From the NCBI GenBank assembly GCA_003339415.1, contig PDHQ01000007.1:389180-453179 (forward strand): a DNA stretch of 64,000 nucleotides, written 5' to 3'. Made by a program: the position numbers and the translations under genes. Positions 1 through 13,700 of this stretch are shown here, in pieces. Position 1 is the first letter of the stretch, and every line of letters starts with the position of its first letter. Under the pieces are notes generated by a model, which saw only the letters and a program-made list of their open reading frames with translations, did not search any database and had not been told where the DNA came from. This DNA comes from Ophiocordyceps camponoti-saundersi (nom. inval.). Taxonomy: Eukaryota > Ascomycota > Sordariomycetes > Hypocreales > Ophiocordycipitaceae.

Positions 1-359
1 TACATACATACATGGGGACACACACCCACAGAGAGAGAGAGAGAGAGAGGCGTCGGCAGTCGGAACAACGGAGGAGGGGAGAGCAGGGTAGTTGAGGGGA
101 GTGTGGCGTCTGTAGGACCCACGATGGCTTGCGTGATGTGCTGGACCGGGGAAGTGTTCTCCATACATTCCATGGGTGGTTGCGGAGAGCGTGGAACCCT
201 GAAAACGCCTCCGACGGCGAATTCCCAGCTGGTTCCAAGGTCGATATTCGTCCGGTAGCGATGCCACGGAACGTGGACGACAACACTAACACGACTTTTC
301 GCCCCTTAGCACGTCGCAAGTGAATCATTCGGATGGTCTTGTCTGGGAGAGAGGGAGTG

Positions 360-724
<365 letters not shown>

Positions 725-2517
725 TGCTACGCATCCCGCGCAGCTCCCAGAAAGGTTCCTGTCTCTTGTCACGTTCAACTTATTCGTGCTAAAGGTAAGC
801 AGTCGTGTTGAGCCGTCCCAATATTCTTCCCAGTATTCCTTAGTCTGGCTCGCTGCTCGTTCTTGTTGTTCTTGTTGCTGCTGTCGTTGTCGTCGTCGTT
901 CGTCTTGTTGTTGGAGTGGTCGGCATAACATCGATACGTCGATCGACTGTCGTTTTTATCAAGTCTTGTCTGGCAACAGGGCGCAGAGACAGATCGTCGA
1001 CCGAGGACTGTTGGGCGTCGTGTTCCAAGCCACACATACACACGTCTGTTTCAACAACAGCTTTGCTTGTCTGCGTGGGAAGAGGACAAACCGTCGTCAA
1101 GTCGAGAACGAAATATCCTCCCAGCTTCAGGCTCGGCCATCATCTCAGATCAGCTCTTACCAAGATTCCATCCCTCTGACTCTCTCTTGGACTCACGAAT
1201 ACTCTCTCCGCTCCCTTCTCTCCCTCGTCTCTGTCTTCGGCTGGGATAGCCAGAGTAACAGGGTAACTTCTCATCTCGTCTCCGGTTGTCGGACCACACG
1301 GCAGGAATCTTCTTTCATCGAAGAAAGCAGGAAGCTCGTCACCTCCCCTCCTCCATAGCAGAAGAGCCGAGGAAAGTAAAGACAGAAAACCAAACAAGAA
1401 GAAGAGGCCAGACTCATCCTACATACTACCTACCTACCTACCTCGTCCTCCGACCTCGGCTCCGGTGCCTGCCCGCCCACTGAAAAATAAAAACCACAGG
1501 CACTAACAGCAGCAACTCCGGCGCGGCAAAATCTCTCTCTCCAGGCCACGTGCTTCGGTTTGCTTCCTCACCCATCGCTCTGTCTTCCACCTTCAGCCTC
1601 ATCTCGTTCGTCTTCGTGCAACTTCAGCCTCGCGCCGTCCATCCAGAGCTTTGCTGCATCTCCTTCCCCTCCCCCCCATCCCCTGCCTCCTCTTCTCTCT
1701 CTTGGAGCATCGCGGCTACCAAACGCCCCCTTCTCTGAGGCCATTAGGTAAGTCGCTTCGCCTATCCTCTCCTCTTCCTCTCCTCTCCTTATCAACCGTG
1801 CTCTTCTCTTCTTCTCTTCTCTTCCTCTTCTTTTCTTCCCTTCTCCTCATAGCATCAGCCAGGCTTGAACCATCGTCAAACCTTTGGTCAGGCTTCTCGG
1901 CCAATCTCTTTCGAAGCCCCATCTTGCTCGATAGCTTGTTCTATCTCACTTACTCTCGCTTCATCTCAGCTCTCTTGGTACCAACATTTGTCTTGGCCTC
2001 TCGCCGGATTGCACCATCACGTCAGGTGAGAGCATTTCTTCCCCTTTCCTTTGTCTTCTCTGCACCCATTTCCTTTCCTTATTGGCTTCTCCTATTCCCA
2101 GAGCATCAGTCCTCTTCTCCATGGAACTTCCTGCTCCTGTTTTCGCACAAGTCAGCTAACAGATCCGGTACAGATCTTCGCCTACCGGTCGGAGTGTTTC
2201 CATCTTCCATCATCCTCCGAAACAAATCTGCCTCCTGGAGTGAGTTGCTTGCACACTACATACCCTGTCCATCTCCCCCACACGGACTGAAGACGAGTTG
2301 GCGCCTGGGGAATCTACTCTCTCCATGGCGGTCACATCACCGCTGTCCCTCAGGATCTGTCATGGACTGTTCAGTCTTGACGGTTACCTCCCGTGCCCAC
2401 GTCATCACACTATTTCCATCACAACTCTTCTATCCTCAAGACTCGCCGATAGCTAACCAACCTCTCTACAACAGGCACTTCTCAAGTCTATCCACATCAG
2501 GACCAATCGACCCAATC
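725..2517 (+). other. CT-rich upstream and leader region of the RRM gene
   Basis: About 1.8 kb without a convincing protein. From about 1120 onward the plus strand is strongly pyrimidine-rich (CTCTCT, TTCCTCTC). It contains intron-like donors such as GGTAAGTC at 1745, typical of long spliced 5' leaders in filamentous fungi. The frame of the downstream RRM protein stays open back to 1651, but the residues it would encode are low-complexity Ser/Leu/Pro. I therefore place the start at 2518. Confidence 0.5.
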
Positions 2518-4454
2518 ATGGACGCAGGCACCGGTGTCGCCGCTCCCTTTTATCCGAACCCGGCAGGCCGCAACATGCACGGCCACATCCCTGCCCACGC
2601 CGCCGACCCTGGCTCCATGATGGGCCACTTTGCTGGCTTGACGCTCGGGGGCATGGGCATGCCCAACAACGGCGGACCTCTTCCCCTTGGACCTGGTCAC
2701 TTCATGATGGGTTCTGACGGACAGTTCGTTCTCGCTCCCATGCCCACCGCCCAGCCCATGGGTATGAGCCACTCGCAAGAGCACCCCTACAACAACTTCG
2801 CCATGCCTGCTGGAGGCTACGGTGCTCCATACGTCGGCCTGCCCTTGCCTCTGATGCCCTTCACGCCCGGCCGAGCCAACACTGCTCAGCCTCGTCTTGA
2901 TCGTAGCAGCAATGATGTTCCGGGACTCGAGAACCGTCGCGGCTCTTACTCGACAACCGAGTCCACGCCGGCCACTCCATTTTACGGAACCGTGTCTCAA
3001 CGAGACGGCGGTCCTCGCGTTGCCAGTCTGGACTGCTCTGCTTACACGACGCCCTCTCCCCAGCAGATGGGTCTCACTAACCTTCACTCGGAGCCTGCCA
3101 AGTCATCTGTTCCCGCCGTCTCCGAGCGAGTCATCGAGGACCTTTTGAAGAAAGAACCTGCCATTCCCCGAGCTGTCCCGGCCGTCTTCACGCCTCCAGG
3201 ACAGATGAAGAGTCTGGAGCAGAGTCTGGAGAACCGCATCCCTGGCAACCGCAACGTCTACATCCGTGGTCTCCATCCGACCACCGACGACAGGCTCTTG
3301 TACGAGTTCGCCTCCCGCTTTGGTTCCGTTGAGACCTCCAAGGCTATCATTGACACCAACACGGGAGCTTGCAAGGGGTATGTGCCTGATGAGATAGCGG
3401 TTTGAATCTTGCAAGTCTGACGTGCTGCAGCTTCGGCTTCGCCAAGTTTTGCGACGTTCACGACTCTGAGCTGTGCATCCGCGGCTTTCATCGTCTTGGC
3501 TACGAAGTTGGCTTTGCACGGGTTTGTCGAGCCAATTGCAGTCGGCTCGGTTCGGCGGCTGACGCGACAGCAGGAGTCCTTTAACTCGAGACTCAAGGCC
3601 GAGGGCGATGAGGGCTCAACCAATTTGTACATTTCCAATCTCCCAAAGAGCTTGACCGAGGTGGTACGTCGAAGCGCATCTAGCAACTTCGTCGAGACGC
3701 GTCTGGGCACTGACGACCTGCAGGAACTCGCCACGATCTTCCTCGGGTACACCATTTTGTCAAGCAAGATTCTTCGAGATAGCATGGGTAACAGCCGCGG
3801 TGTCGGCTTCGCTCGGTACGATGACCATGCGCTCGATCATCGATGCTTGCTGCTGACGGTTGAGCAGTTTTGAGACTCGCGATGTCTGCGACGAAGTCAT
3901 CCGCAAGTTTAACGGCGTGGGCATCGGGGAGGAAGGCTTGCTCATCAATATTCGCTACGCCGACACGCCGGCGCAGAAAGAGCTCAAGCGCGTCACGGCT
4001 GAGCGCCGCCAGTTTCGCACCAACGAGTACAACATTGGTGCCTATGGAACCCCGCTGGTGGGCTTGAGCCCGACGCTGTACGGCCAGCAGTCCCAGTGGC
4101 GACGCACGCTTCCGCTCTCTCGAAGGTGAGTTCAGCAATTGCGTGGCCAGAGTTCTTTTCTAAGAAAGACGCAATACAGCAGTGTTTCGACGTCTTCCAT
4201 CGACGATGGGAGTGCCGCAAAACACTCGGGAGGTCGTCGGGGCATGTCAGAGTACGTCCTATGCTCCAGCATCTTCAGCTCGTACTGACGTCTGGATCAG
4301 GGCGGCGACGAGCTCGAGCATGGATGCAGCAGTGTCGACGCCTAACTCGTCAGAGTGCGAAGATGGCGCCACCATTCACGTCGATACGCCCGGCACCGCC
4401 GACACCCCTGATGAGAGCGCCCAGACCAAGGAGGTGGCGAGCAAGACGCAGTGA
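2518..4454 (+). CDS. Two-RRM RNA-binding protein (MSSP/RBMS-like)
   Basis: Seven exons: 2518-3377, 3431-3521, 3574-3663, 3724-3815, 3868-4125, 4180-4251 and 4301-4454, giving 538 residues. Every splice keeps the frame and restores RRM motifs. RRM1 starts near residue 246 (NVYIRGL, RNP2) and its RNP1 is rebuilt across intron 1 as KGFGFAK. RRM2 starts near 334 (NLYISNL) with RNP1 RGVGFARF rebuilt across intron 4. The first 245 residues are Gly/Pro/Met-rich and probably disordered; the tail is Ser/Thr-rich. This two-RRM arrangement matches fungal relatives of animal MSSP/RBMS single-strand RNA-binding proteins, so a role in mRNA regulation is inferred. The ATG was chosen because upstream in-frame sequence is leader-like. 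RNA targets cannot be told from sequence. Confidence 0.88.
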
Positions 4455-5777
4455 GGAAGAATTCGCGGCGTCGCCTATCGTCTTATCATGCACATTGTTT
4501 CTTGTTCTTTCTCTTTGGTTGCTTTTGATTGACCATTCTTCCTCGAGGCCATTTACTAGAAGCAGAGGAGGGGGGCATCGCTTTAGTGTTTAGTGGTCGC
4601 GGAGTATGCTTGTTGTTGTCTGGGCAAGGCGATAGTACGGATGGGTTGTCGTTCGGCACGGGGCTGATCGGGGGGGTTGCAAAGAGACTAAAAAAAAGTT
4701 CGGCATTTTACAAACTCTGTACTCTAGTTACCAGGGGGCGGCACCTGTGACAGCATGACTGTTGTTGCGGTTTATATGGGGGGTAATAAATGAACTGTGC
4801 CACCGGGGGTGAGCACTCTTAGTATATTGCAGAGCACCGTGACGGCCGTGAAAGAGGGTTTTGCAGTGTCACGCGAGGATCTTGAGAATTGAAGAGGGAC
4901 GAGATGCGCACGGAGTTTCCCGGGAGTTGTCGAAGCGGTTGAGATTTGTTGTAGGATGAGGATTGACATGTCATATCCCATGCTGCCAAGTCTATGAGAC
5001 CGAGACCGATTCACCGACCGAGTCAAAGTGACAGAACGTCACATTGCAACTGCGTACACTACCTGATAGTGGTGATTGATTAACATAATGAATTGATTGG
5101 CTAGACCTGGATGAGACTGGATGAGACTGGACTGGACTGGCTGATGGACTCGCTACTAAGAGGGCTACTTGAATCTGGCGCGTATGTACGGACGTAGGTA
5201 TGTATGAATAACCCTGCGGCTTGGCTCGGCTCGGCCCGGCCCGGCACGCTCCCCCCCGCCCCTCCCCCTGCCTCAAGTTTCGGCCAAGGAAGAAGATATG
5301 TTCGCCAAGGAACGAATATGAGCCCAGCATTTCATTGGCTCTTCCAGCCACCCGGTATCAGGCTAACCTGGCTGGTCATGGAGTAATGAGGTAGTGCACA
5401 TGTGTCCGTACATTTCCGTGCATCATTACGAGCAGGAGAACTTTGCAATTGACTTGTGTGAACGTTATCCGTACACCTGGTCATTTACCAGGTTTTGATG
5501 TCTGACTTGGGCTTGATGATGTAGAGGTGTTTTCTCCCCTTGGCTGGGACTTGGTGGACACCCTTTTCCCTGATAAGTATCCGTACTGATTTATGGTTGG
5601 ATTGAGGTTTGGAGGAGTTTGGACGGTCTGGCTGCCTTGAAACCTCCAGATGTCTCTTTCCTTTTCGTTTTTTGAGTGATATCAAGATTCCCTCCAACAT
5701 GGGCGAGATGAGAAAAGGAGGACGACTCTGCGTCATGCTACTGTGCGTGTACACGAACTCAACAAGAAGTGGATTTC
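4455..5777. other. Intergenic region, convergent 3' ends
   Basis: The 1.3 kb between the RRM gene (+) and RIO2 (-) holds only 3' flanks. At 5108-5140 there is a short ACTGGATGAG/ACTGGACTGG tandem. At 5220-5245 there is a GC-rich GGCTCGGCCCGGC stretch. Open frames here are short and resemble no family I know. Confidence 0.5.
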
Positions 5778-7093
5778 TCAGATTGCTATCCTTGACATGC
5801 TAGATTCTATCGCGCCAGCTGTCTCGCCATTCTGAGTTTGCTCAGGCTCGGCATCCGTAGCTAGAGAACGAGCTTCGTCATCTTCTATCCCTGACACCAC
5901 AATCACGTGATGCGGGCCTTCGTGATCCCCGTCGTCTTTGTCGGGAGTATCATCGTCACTCTCGTCTGACGAGTCGTCATCTTCTGGTGGCGCTGCGGCC
6001 TGCTCCTTAATGGCAGTTTCCAAATCTTTCATCATCTTCTTGGTGAAGCCGGAGGCCAAGACGGTGGCGTCGAGTCTCGTGGCGGTGCTCTTCGCCAGGA
6101 CTTTCTTGGCGTCCCTAAAGGACGGACCGGACTCTGTGCTGGTGAAGTGGAAGCGGCGCTCGAAGAACCGCTTGACGCAGTTGACATCCCGTTCAAAGTA
6201 CATGTCCGCATTTTGATGTTCCATGGAGACCATCTGAGGAAAGTCGATCACGACAGGTTCCAGCTTAAGAGTCTCGACGCCGTCTTTGTCGGTGGTCTTG
6301 ATCTCCTTGACCAAGATGTTAAACTCGTTGAAATCGCCGTGTATGAGACCGTGACTGGCAAGACGCATTATGAGGGCCATTAGATCGCTGTATAGGGAAG
6401 CCGGGTCGGGTATAGAAGAGATTTGGCGAAGGGGAAAGGCGTCTATCAAGCTCATGACGACGGTGTGACGAGACTGGGCAAATGGCTGAGGCACGGGAAA
6501 GCCTTCGTCGTAGAGGGCCTGCATGAAGGCATATTCCTTGGAGGCTGCCAGCCTCGACAGATACATCCAAGACCCGGACGCGCGGTTCCTGAGATAGTCG
6601 CGGTTCGACTTGACGGACCGAAAAGAGATCCTGCCAAGGCGGTGAATCTTGAGAATTCTCTGCACGCCCGACTCGTCGGCAACGATCATGACATCGCTCT
6701 CCTTTCCGACACCGACGCGGTCTCCAACGCTATAGACTTGTTTTCGAGAGGCGTGCGTGTGCAGAGCGAGGTAGTCGAGACCGCCATACGTCAAGCGGTA
6801 ACCGTCATACTTGGCTTCCTTGACGCGAGCGATGAGGCCGAACTTGGCGAGGGCGGAGATGCTCTTCCGAACGCCGCTGGAACCGCCGCGCAGGCGAGCG
6901 ATTTTTTCTATCAGCGGTGTCGGCACGATCTCATGGTTTCTGCTGCCCGTTTCGACCTGCGTCAGGCTGTGAGCGGGATGCCGATTTTTCTCAGACTCTT
7001 TTGGCCGATGGATCGCGAAAGGCTTCTTACCGCCGTCAAAACCCGCCAATCCTCCGAGGCCAAATGGCGCAAGGCTCTCGAATCCAGCTTCAT
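5778..7093 (-). CDS. RIO2: Atypical protein kinase RIO2
   Basis: Two exons, 7093-7031 and 6956-5778, with a 74-bp intron, give 413 residues, close to yeast Rio2. Exon 1 starts MKLDSRALRHL and runs to the ...DWRVLTA segment that joins VETGSRNHEIVPTPLI, the winged-helix N-terminus of RIO2. The longer open frame that reaches 7202 reads through the intron and is not used. Kinase marks are the flexible P-loop VGVGKESDV (from residue 102), catalytic Asp229 in HGDFNEFN, and the metal-binding Asp259 in IDFPQMV. RIO2 is an ATPase/kinase needed for late cytoplasmic 40S maturation. The C-terminus is acidic (DDDSSDESDDD). The gene is divergent from RPN1, with 357 bp between the start codons. Confidence 0.95.
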
Positions 7094-7450
7094 GTTTTAA
7101 GGGCTGATCATCAGGCGGCTGAGAGATTGACAGGATCAAGTTTAGGAAGTCATCTTCGCTTATCGATATCATATTCCAGAGGAGAGGGTCGTGCGCGGAC
7201 ACGTGACCATCTCAGACGGCCTAGCGCTACAGGCTGCAGCTACAGCGCGACAGCTTTCTTGCCATCCAACCTCGCCATTCCCTGCTGCCTCCATCGTGAC
7301 AAGCACATTTATCGCCCATCATCTCCTTGAAGCCGCTCTCGAGGTCCGCTCCCTTCAATTCTGCGTTGACTTCAACTCAGCTCGTCTCTTCCGCCCGCCC
7401 TTCTTCCCTATTTCGCGCATTCATCCCTCAAACAGGAGCTTCGAGTCAAC
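7094..7450. promoter_or_regulatory. Shared divergent promoter region RIO2/RPN1
   Basis: 357 bp separate the start codons of RIO2 (-) and RPN1 (+), so both promoters and both 5' leaders must lie here. It contains CT-rich patches on the RPN1 side (TTCCCTGCTGCC, CGCCCGCCCTTC) but no clear TATA box. Co-regulation of ribosome maturation and proteasome supply is only suggested by the layout. Confidence 0.5.
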
Positions 7451-10326
7451 ATGGCAAATGACGCCGACGCTCCAAAGGCCGTGGACAAGGGTAAAGGGAA
7501 GGCTGTGGACGAGCCGAAAGCTGAGAAGCCCATGCTGAACGGCAAGAAGGATGACAAGAAGGAGGGTAGGCTGGCTCAATCTGTCCTCCAGCTGTCCACT
7601 GCTGACGAACGGAAAATTTAGCGGCTGAAGAGGAGCTCAGTGAAGAGGACCAACAGCTCAAGAACGAGCTGGATTTGATGGTGGAAAGACTGACGGTAAC
7701 GCAGCACTTCGTATTCGAAGACGGCGATGAAGCTGACGAGTGAACTCGCAGGAGTCCGACACGGACCTCTACGACAACGCCTTGGAGGTCATCAAGTCCG
7801 CCATCAAGACGTCGACATCATCAATGACGGCCGTACCAAAGCCGCTCAAATTCCTCAGACCTCACTATGAAGTTCTTACCAAGCGCTACGACGAGTGGCC
7901 AGATGGCCGGCACAAGTCGTCGCTTGCTGATGTTCTATCCGTTATTGGCATGACCTATTCCGACGAGGACAGACAAGATACGCTCAAGTACAGGCTGCTG
8001 GCGCCTCCATCCGACATTAGCTCCTGGGGTCACGAATACGTCCGACATCTGGCGCTCGAGATCGGCGAGGTGTACGGCAAGCGCATCACGGCGGATGAGC
8101 CCACCGACGACCTAGTCGATCTAGCCCTGGTCTTGGTACCGCTCTTCATCAAGAGCAACGCCGAGGCCGATGCCGTGGATCTCATGAGTGAGCTGGAGAT
8201 TATCGAAAAGATACCCGACTTTGTCGATGAGAACACGTACGCCAGGGTTTGCCGCTACATGGTCAGCATGGTCAACCTGCTCACGTATCCCGACAATGAC
8301 ACCTTTCTTCGAACGGCCTGGAAGATTTACATCCGTTACAACCAACTTACTCAGGCCATGGTTATTGCCATCAGGCTGCGCGATGCTATCTTGATAGAAG
8401 GAGTGTTTCTTAAGGCCGTCGACCCCGCTGTTAAGATGCAGCTGGCCTTCCTTGTTGCTCGCCAGAGGATAAACGTGGAGTATTCGAATCACATCGATAA
8501 GACGGAAGTTGTAGACGAGTGCCTCTCCAACATCAAGCTGTCGGAACATTTCAGATCACTTGGCAAGGAGTTGAACATTTTGGATCCCAAGTCTACCGAA
8601 GACATATATAAAAGCCACCTGGAGAGCAGTCGAGTGGCGGGCATGACAAACCTTGACTCGGCCCGGCATAACCTCGCGGCCGCTTTCGTCAACGCCTTCG
8701 TCAATGCCGGCTTCGGCAATGATAAGATGATGCTGGTGGACGGCATGAAGGATACTTGGGTGTGGAAAACGAAAGGAGATGGTATGATGTCTACCGTCGC
8801 ATCCATGGGCACCCTCTTGATGTGGGATATCGAGAACGGCCTCGACAAGATTGACCGCTACACGTATGCCACCGAACCGGAGATTTGCGCGGGAGCCCTG
8901 CTTGCGATTGGTATCATGAATTCGGGCGTCCGCATAGATTCCGAGCCGGCCCTGGCCCTATTGGGTGACCCAGAGAAGCTGGCCAATGTGAACCCGCTCG
9001 TAAGGACGGCCTGCATCATGGGACTCGGACTGGCTTTCGCGGGCACCAACATGACTGAGGTGCTGGATATCCTGCTACCTCTCATCACGGACTCTTCTCA
9101 GCGCATGCAGATCTCGGCCATGGCCGCACTGTCTTGTGGTTTGATATCCATCGGGACTTGCAACGACGAGGTGTCAACGCCTATCGTTACCCTGCTGATG
9201 GACGAACAACGCGCAAGCGAGTTTACGGACAAGTGGACACGCTTCCTCGCCCTGGGACTGGGTTTGCTCTTTTTTGGTCGGCAAGAAGAGGTGGACGTGA
9301 TTTTGGAGACACTTAAGGTGGTCGATCATCCGATGGCGAAGGCCACGGCCGTCATGGCCGAGATTTGCGCCTGGGCCGGCACCGGCGCCGTCCTCAAGAT
9401 CCAGGAGCTTCTTCATGTCTGCAACGAACACAAGGAAGACTCGGATGATAAAAGGGGCGATGAGCTCCTACAGGCCTATGCCGTCATCGGCATCGCGCTG
9501 GTGGCCATGGGCGAGGACGTGGGTCAGGAAATGGTGCTGCGGCAGTTTGCACACCTGATGCACTACGGCGAGCCCAACATCCGCAAGGCAGTCCCCTTGG
9601 CTATGGGCCTCATCAGCCCGAGCAACCCGCAGATGAAGGTGTACGATACGCTGTCGAGATATAGCCACGATAACGATCCGGAGGTAGCCATCAACGCTAT
9701 CTTCGCCATGGGCATGCTCGGCGCCGGCACCAACAACGCCCGGCTGGCTCAGTTGCTGCGGCAGCTGGCCAGCTATTACCACCGCGACCAGGACGCTCTC
9801 TTTATGGTGCGCATCGCCCAAGGCCTGCTGCACATGGGCAAAGGCACGCTGTCCATCAACCCTTTCCACACGGACCGTCAAGTGCTCTCGCATGTGGCGG
9901 CCGCGGGCCTGCTCACCACCGTGGTGGCCATGATCGACCCCAAGGAATTCATCACGTCGTCGTCGCACTACCTGCTTTACTTCCTCGTTACCGCCATGCA
10001 CCCACGTTTCCTCGTAACGCTGGACGAAAGCTTGAGGCCGCTCAAGGTTAACGTGCGGGTCGGCCAGGCCGTCGACGTTGTCGGTCAGGCCGGTCGGCCC
10101 AAGACCATCACCGGGTGGCAGACGCAGAGCACGCCTGTGCTGCTGGGGTTCGGCGAACGCGCTGAGCTCGAGGACGAAGAGTATATCAGTCTCAGCAGCA
10201 CTCTCGAAGGTCTGGTCATTCTACGCAAGGTTTGTTAATCTCACACACCAGACACTCTTTATCCCCCTCATGCAACTCACTGGCTTACCATCCGGGCAGA
10301 ATCCTGAGTGGGACGCTGGCCGATGA
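7451..10326 (+). CDS. RPN1: 26S proteasome regulatory subunit RPN1
   Basis: Four exons, 7451-7565, 7622-7695, 7752-10229 and 10300-10326, give 897 residues. Exon 1 is a Lys/Asp-rich leader (MANDADAPKAVDKGKGK). Exon 2 encodes the acidic EEELSEEDQQLKNELDLMVE start of the conserved region. The last 27-nt exon supplies NPEWDAGR after ILRK, which fits the usual RPN1 end; without it the frame would run into intron sequence. The middle (residues about 380-720) is built of proteasome/cyclosome repeats with the small-residue pattern seen in RTACIMGLGLAFAG and AINAIFAMGMLGAG. RPN1 is the base scaffold that docks ubiquitin-like shuttle factors and deubiquitinase on the 19S particle. Confidence 0.95.
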
Positions 10327-10722
10327 GGACGGGACGCGACAAGGAGTTGATGATCAGAACTGGGGAATGCCGTATGGTACATGACTAGAAGCAGTCTGAT
10401 ACTCTGGTGACGTATGTCACGACGAGGCAGCGATGAGACGGTCTCATTTCTTCATTTGCAATAAGAACACCAGTCCGAATGTTAATACAGAAGCGATTTC
10501 GTCCCTAACTGCGAACGTCATGGCCTTGAAACCCCAGTCTACATAAATTGGGGTGTGAGATGCAACCCGAGAAAGGAAAACCTCTACCACTTTCCCTCCA
10601 TTTTCTCTTGACCCCTTGTTTCTTTTTATTGCTTCCCTCCATCGTGGCTGAAATCATGGCTCCTTAGATGTTCCAAGTCTTTGAGATAAATTTCCAAAGG
10701 ATAGAAAGAATACGCGAAATCA
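10327..10722. other. Convergent intergenic region RPN1/OPT
   Basis: 396 bp between two converging stop codons. No coding potential is visible. A/T-rich patches such as AATTTCC and TTTTTATTGC are compatible with 3' processing signals for both genes. Confidence 0.4.
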
Positions 10723-13700
10723 TCACCAAGTGTGCGGCCCAAATGTCTCCCCGTCAGCAACGGTCTTGAAGGAGCAGGCCTTCCAGTCGCAGCCCTGTTT
10801 GTAAACGTCTGTGCCCCACCATCGAAAGCCCGTCATCCAACCAGGGTAGACGAAGGCGAAGAAGACGACGAGGATGCCGAAAGCGAGACCGGAGTCCAGG
10901 GCGGCGCTGAGGGTCATGGTGTATTTAGCCCACCAGGCGTTTGCACGACGGCGGATGAGGTAATTGAAGATGAAGCAGACGAGGGCCCAAACGGAGAAGT
11001 TGAGTCCCGTGGCGGGAGGGATCCAGGACATGGATCCGAGTAGGACGGGGAGGTTGACCTTTCGGACGAGGCTTGTGCGACGTCGTCGGGCGTAGAGCCA
11101 GAGCGGTACAGGGAGGAAGGCACCGAGAGGGAAGCACCACACGAGGGCACGGTAGATAGCCTTCCCCCCGAAGAACTCGGCCGGACCGACGACGCCCCAG
11201 AGGATGGAACCGTTGAAGTGAACGCGGGCTATGGGACAAGTGAAGCCATTGACGGCCTCTGTCGTGCAGAGGCCGGCGACGTTTGCGAACATCCAGTTCA
11301 GAACGCCGATCTGGGTCAGGGACGAGACGAGAGTGGCGACGATCTGGACGAGAAACATGATGCGCGGGGGGATCTTCATGTAATGTCCCAGCTTGAGGTC
11401 GGCGGCGAACTTGATGCCCTGGGCCGAAGAGATGTACCCATAGGTCACGAAGACCATGTTCGCTATCGGACGACCGGGGAAGACGACGCCGCAGATGAGT
11501 TGGCAAATTAGGTAGATGCTGCTGTGTTGGTTTGTGATGGCCATGATGATGCCGTTGGGGATGAAGAAGATGGCGCCGATGGCTAGGGCTAGGAGGAGGC
11601 CGTACCATGGGAGGTGAACCGGATAGCTTTTCGGCAGGGTTGTGAGCCGGATGGACTGGAGAGAAGGAAGGGAGAAAGGGGATGGACGACTTACTACTCG
11701 ACGACGAACATGCCTATGGCGGCCATGGAGACAAAGGTCAGGAGGTACCAACTCAGGGGCGCGTCCTGGTAGCGGTTCATCAGCCGGCAGTGGACGTCTT
11801 CGCGACTGAGGAGGCCATCCTCGCCAGGAAGCGAGGTGGAAGATTCGACCGGCCGATAAGCGGGGTCTGCATCGCGACGAGCCTCGGCAAGACTCCTCCG
11901 AATGGTCCGCCAGATATCGTGACCGTGCCAACAAAGGGTGTGGGTGAGCAGGGCGGCAAGTCCGGCGAACTGAACGCCGTAGCTGAGGACGTAGGTGATG
12001 GGAAGGAAGACGCGACTGTAGTGGGCGTAGGCTTGACGGTCGAAGAGGAAGTCGGGCGTGAGGATCTTGGTCACGTTGTAGACGGAGCCCGTGTTGTCGA
12101 AGACGGCGGAGGATAGCATCGGCATGTAAGACGAGTAGAGGACGTTGCTGTAGTAGAGCACCGGCGCCGTGATCCACATGACGATGACGAGGCCGCCGAT
12201 GACGTTCATGGCGGCCCAGAAGGGGACTAGCAGCGGGGAGCCGACGTAGGTGACTTGAGCCCAGTCGAAGGTGACGGGGAAGAGACCCAGGCCGGAAGAG
12301 ACGCCGAAGAGGTTGGCGACGATGACGTTGTCCGGCGCGAACCAGGTCACGACGTTGAAGTAGCTCAGCGCCGGGAAGAGCAGGCCCGGGAGGAAGTAAA
12401 AGACGAACGAGGCGCCCCAGACGAGGTAGAAGAAGTTCCAGCGGCTCATGGTCCAGCCGTTGGCCGGCTTGTTGTCCTGCCTGTGGAGGGTTGAGAACAT
12501 GGCGGCTGACATGAGAGTGCCGGGCCAGATCATGCCGCTGGGCCGGACGAGGAAACGGCGGGCCATGCCGGCGAAGCCGTAGCCGAGGATCTGCGTCGAT
12601 ACCGTCAGGAGGAGCTGGTACACTATAGGGGCCTCCTGTTTGTAGAAGCGTGTCTGCTCGACGATGACGTCCGTGGCGAAGGCGAATCCGAAGGCGACGT
12701 TGCTACTGACATAGACGCACGTGTGCTCCTTTTCGTTCCAACGGCCTTGAGCCAGCCACAAGCGCCAAGAGTTGAGCTTCTTGGGACGGGTGACGGCGGC
12801 GGTCGAGTCGCCGTTTCGAACCATGGGAGAAGAGGGGGAGGAGGGGACGCGGACGCCGTCGACGAACTCTTCCTGGGCATCGTAGGGCCGTTTCAAGATC
12901 AGGTCCCATAGGTGGCCTAGGGGATGGACGAGGAGCAAGGCGATGACAGGGGTGATGGCGACGCTGGGGTATCGTAGAGAGAAGAAGAGGTTGGTGGACG
13001 AGCCGAGGATGGAGAATAAGACGGAGAGACACCACATGCGCGGGGTGTTGATGGAGAGCGTCGTGTCGTCGGTTGGAGGCACGGAGGCGCGGACGGCTTC
13101 CGGGGGTAAGTCAAAGCGGGATTCATCGGAGTGAGAGGAACAGGAATCGCCGTCGTCGTCAGACTCGCAAGACCCGTCGTCAGATCCCGAGTCGTCTTGA
13201 TCGAGTATCTCGCCGAGGAGAGGCGCTTCGACCAGACCGAAGCGGCCTTCAAGACCGGAGGTGAGGGCGGCGCCGTCGAGATCCTCGGAGAGACGGGAAG
13301 AGGATAGCCGCGACAGGCGAGAGCGTCTAGAGCTCATGCTACGACGACTCCGAAAGCTGTCGCGAAGCGGTTGAAAGTCAGGGCCATCTTCGGCCTCTCT
13401 TCCGGCGCGAGACGAATTACGGCGCGCCGAGTTGACGGAGCCGTAGGCGTAGGCGTTTCGGCCGTTGCCTTCGGCGAGGAGAAACGATGGCGACTTCCGA
13501 GGTAGCGGCATGGCGTCGTCGACGGCGACTGGTTGAGAGTCGCCGTCATGGCGGGAGGAAGGGAAATGGGGGTTTATTATGACGGGCTGGGCGGAGGGCG
13601 TGCGTGTTGAAGGGGAAAAGGAGGAGGAGGAGGAGGGAGATGATGACGACGAGTCGGATAGAGGACTGGGCAGCGACGCATTCGGAGATGAGGACCGTAA

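Noticed and set aside
1651..2517. N-terminal extension of the RRM protein to residue -289
   Set aside because: The frame is open but encodes Ser/Leu/Pro low-complexity sequence from a CT-rich leader with intron-like donors; the ATG at 2518 starts sequence that continues into the conserved protein.
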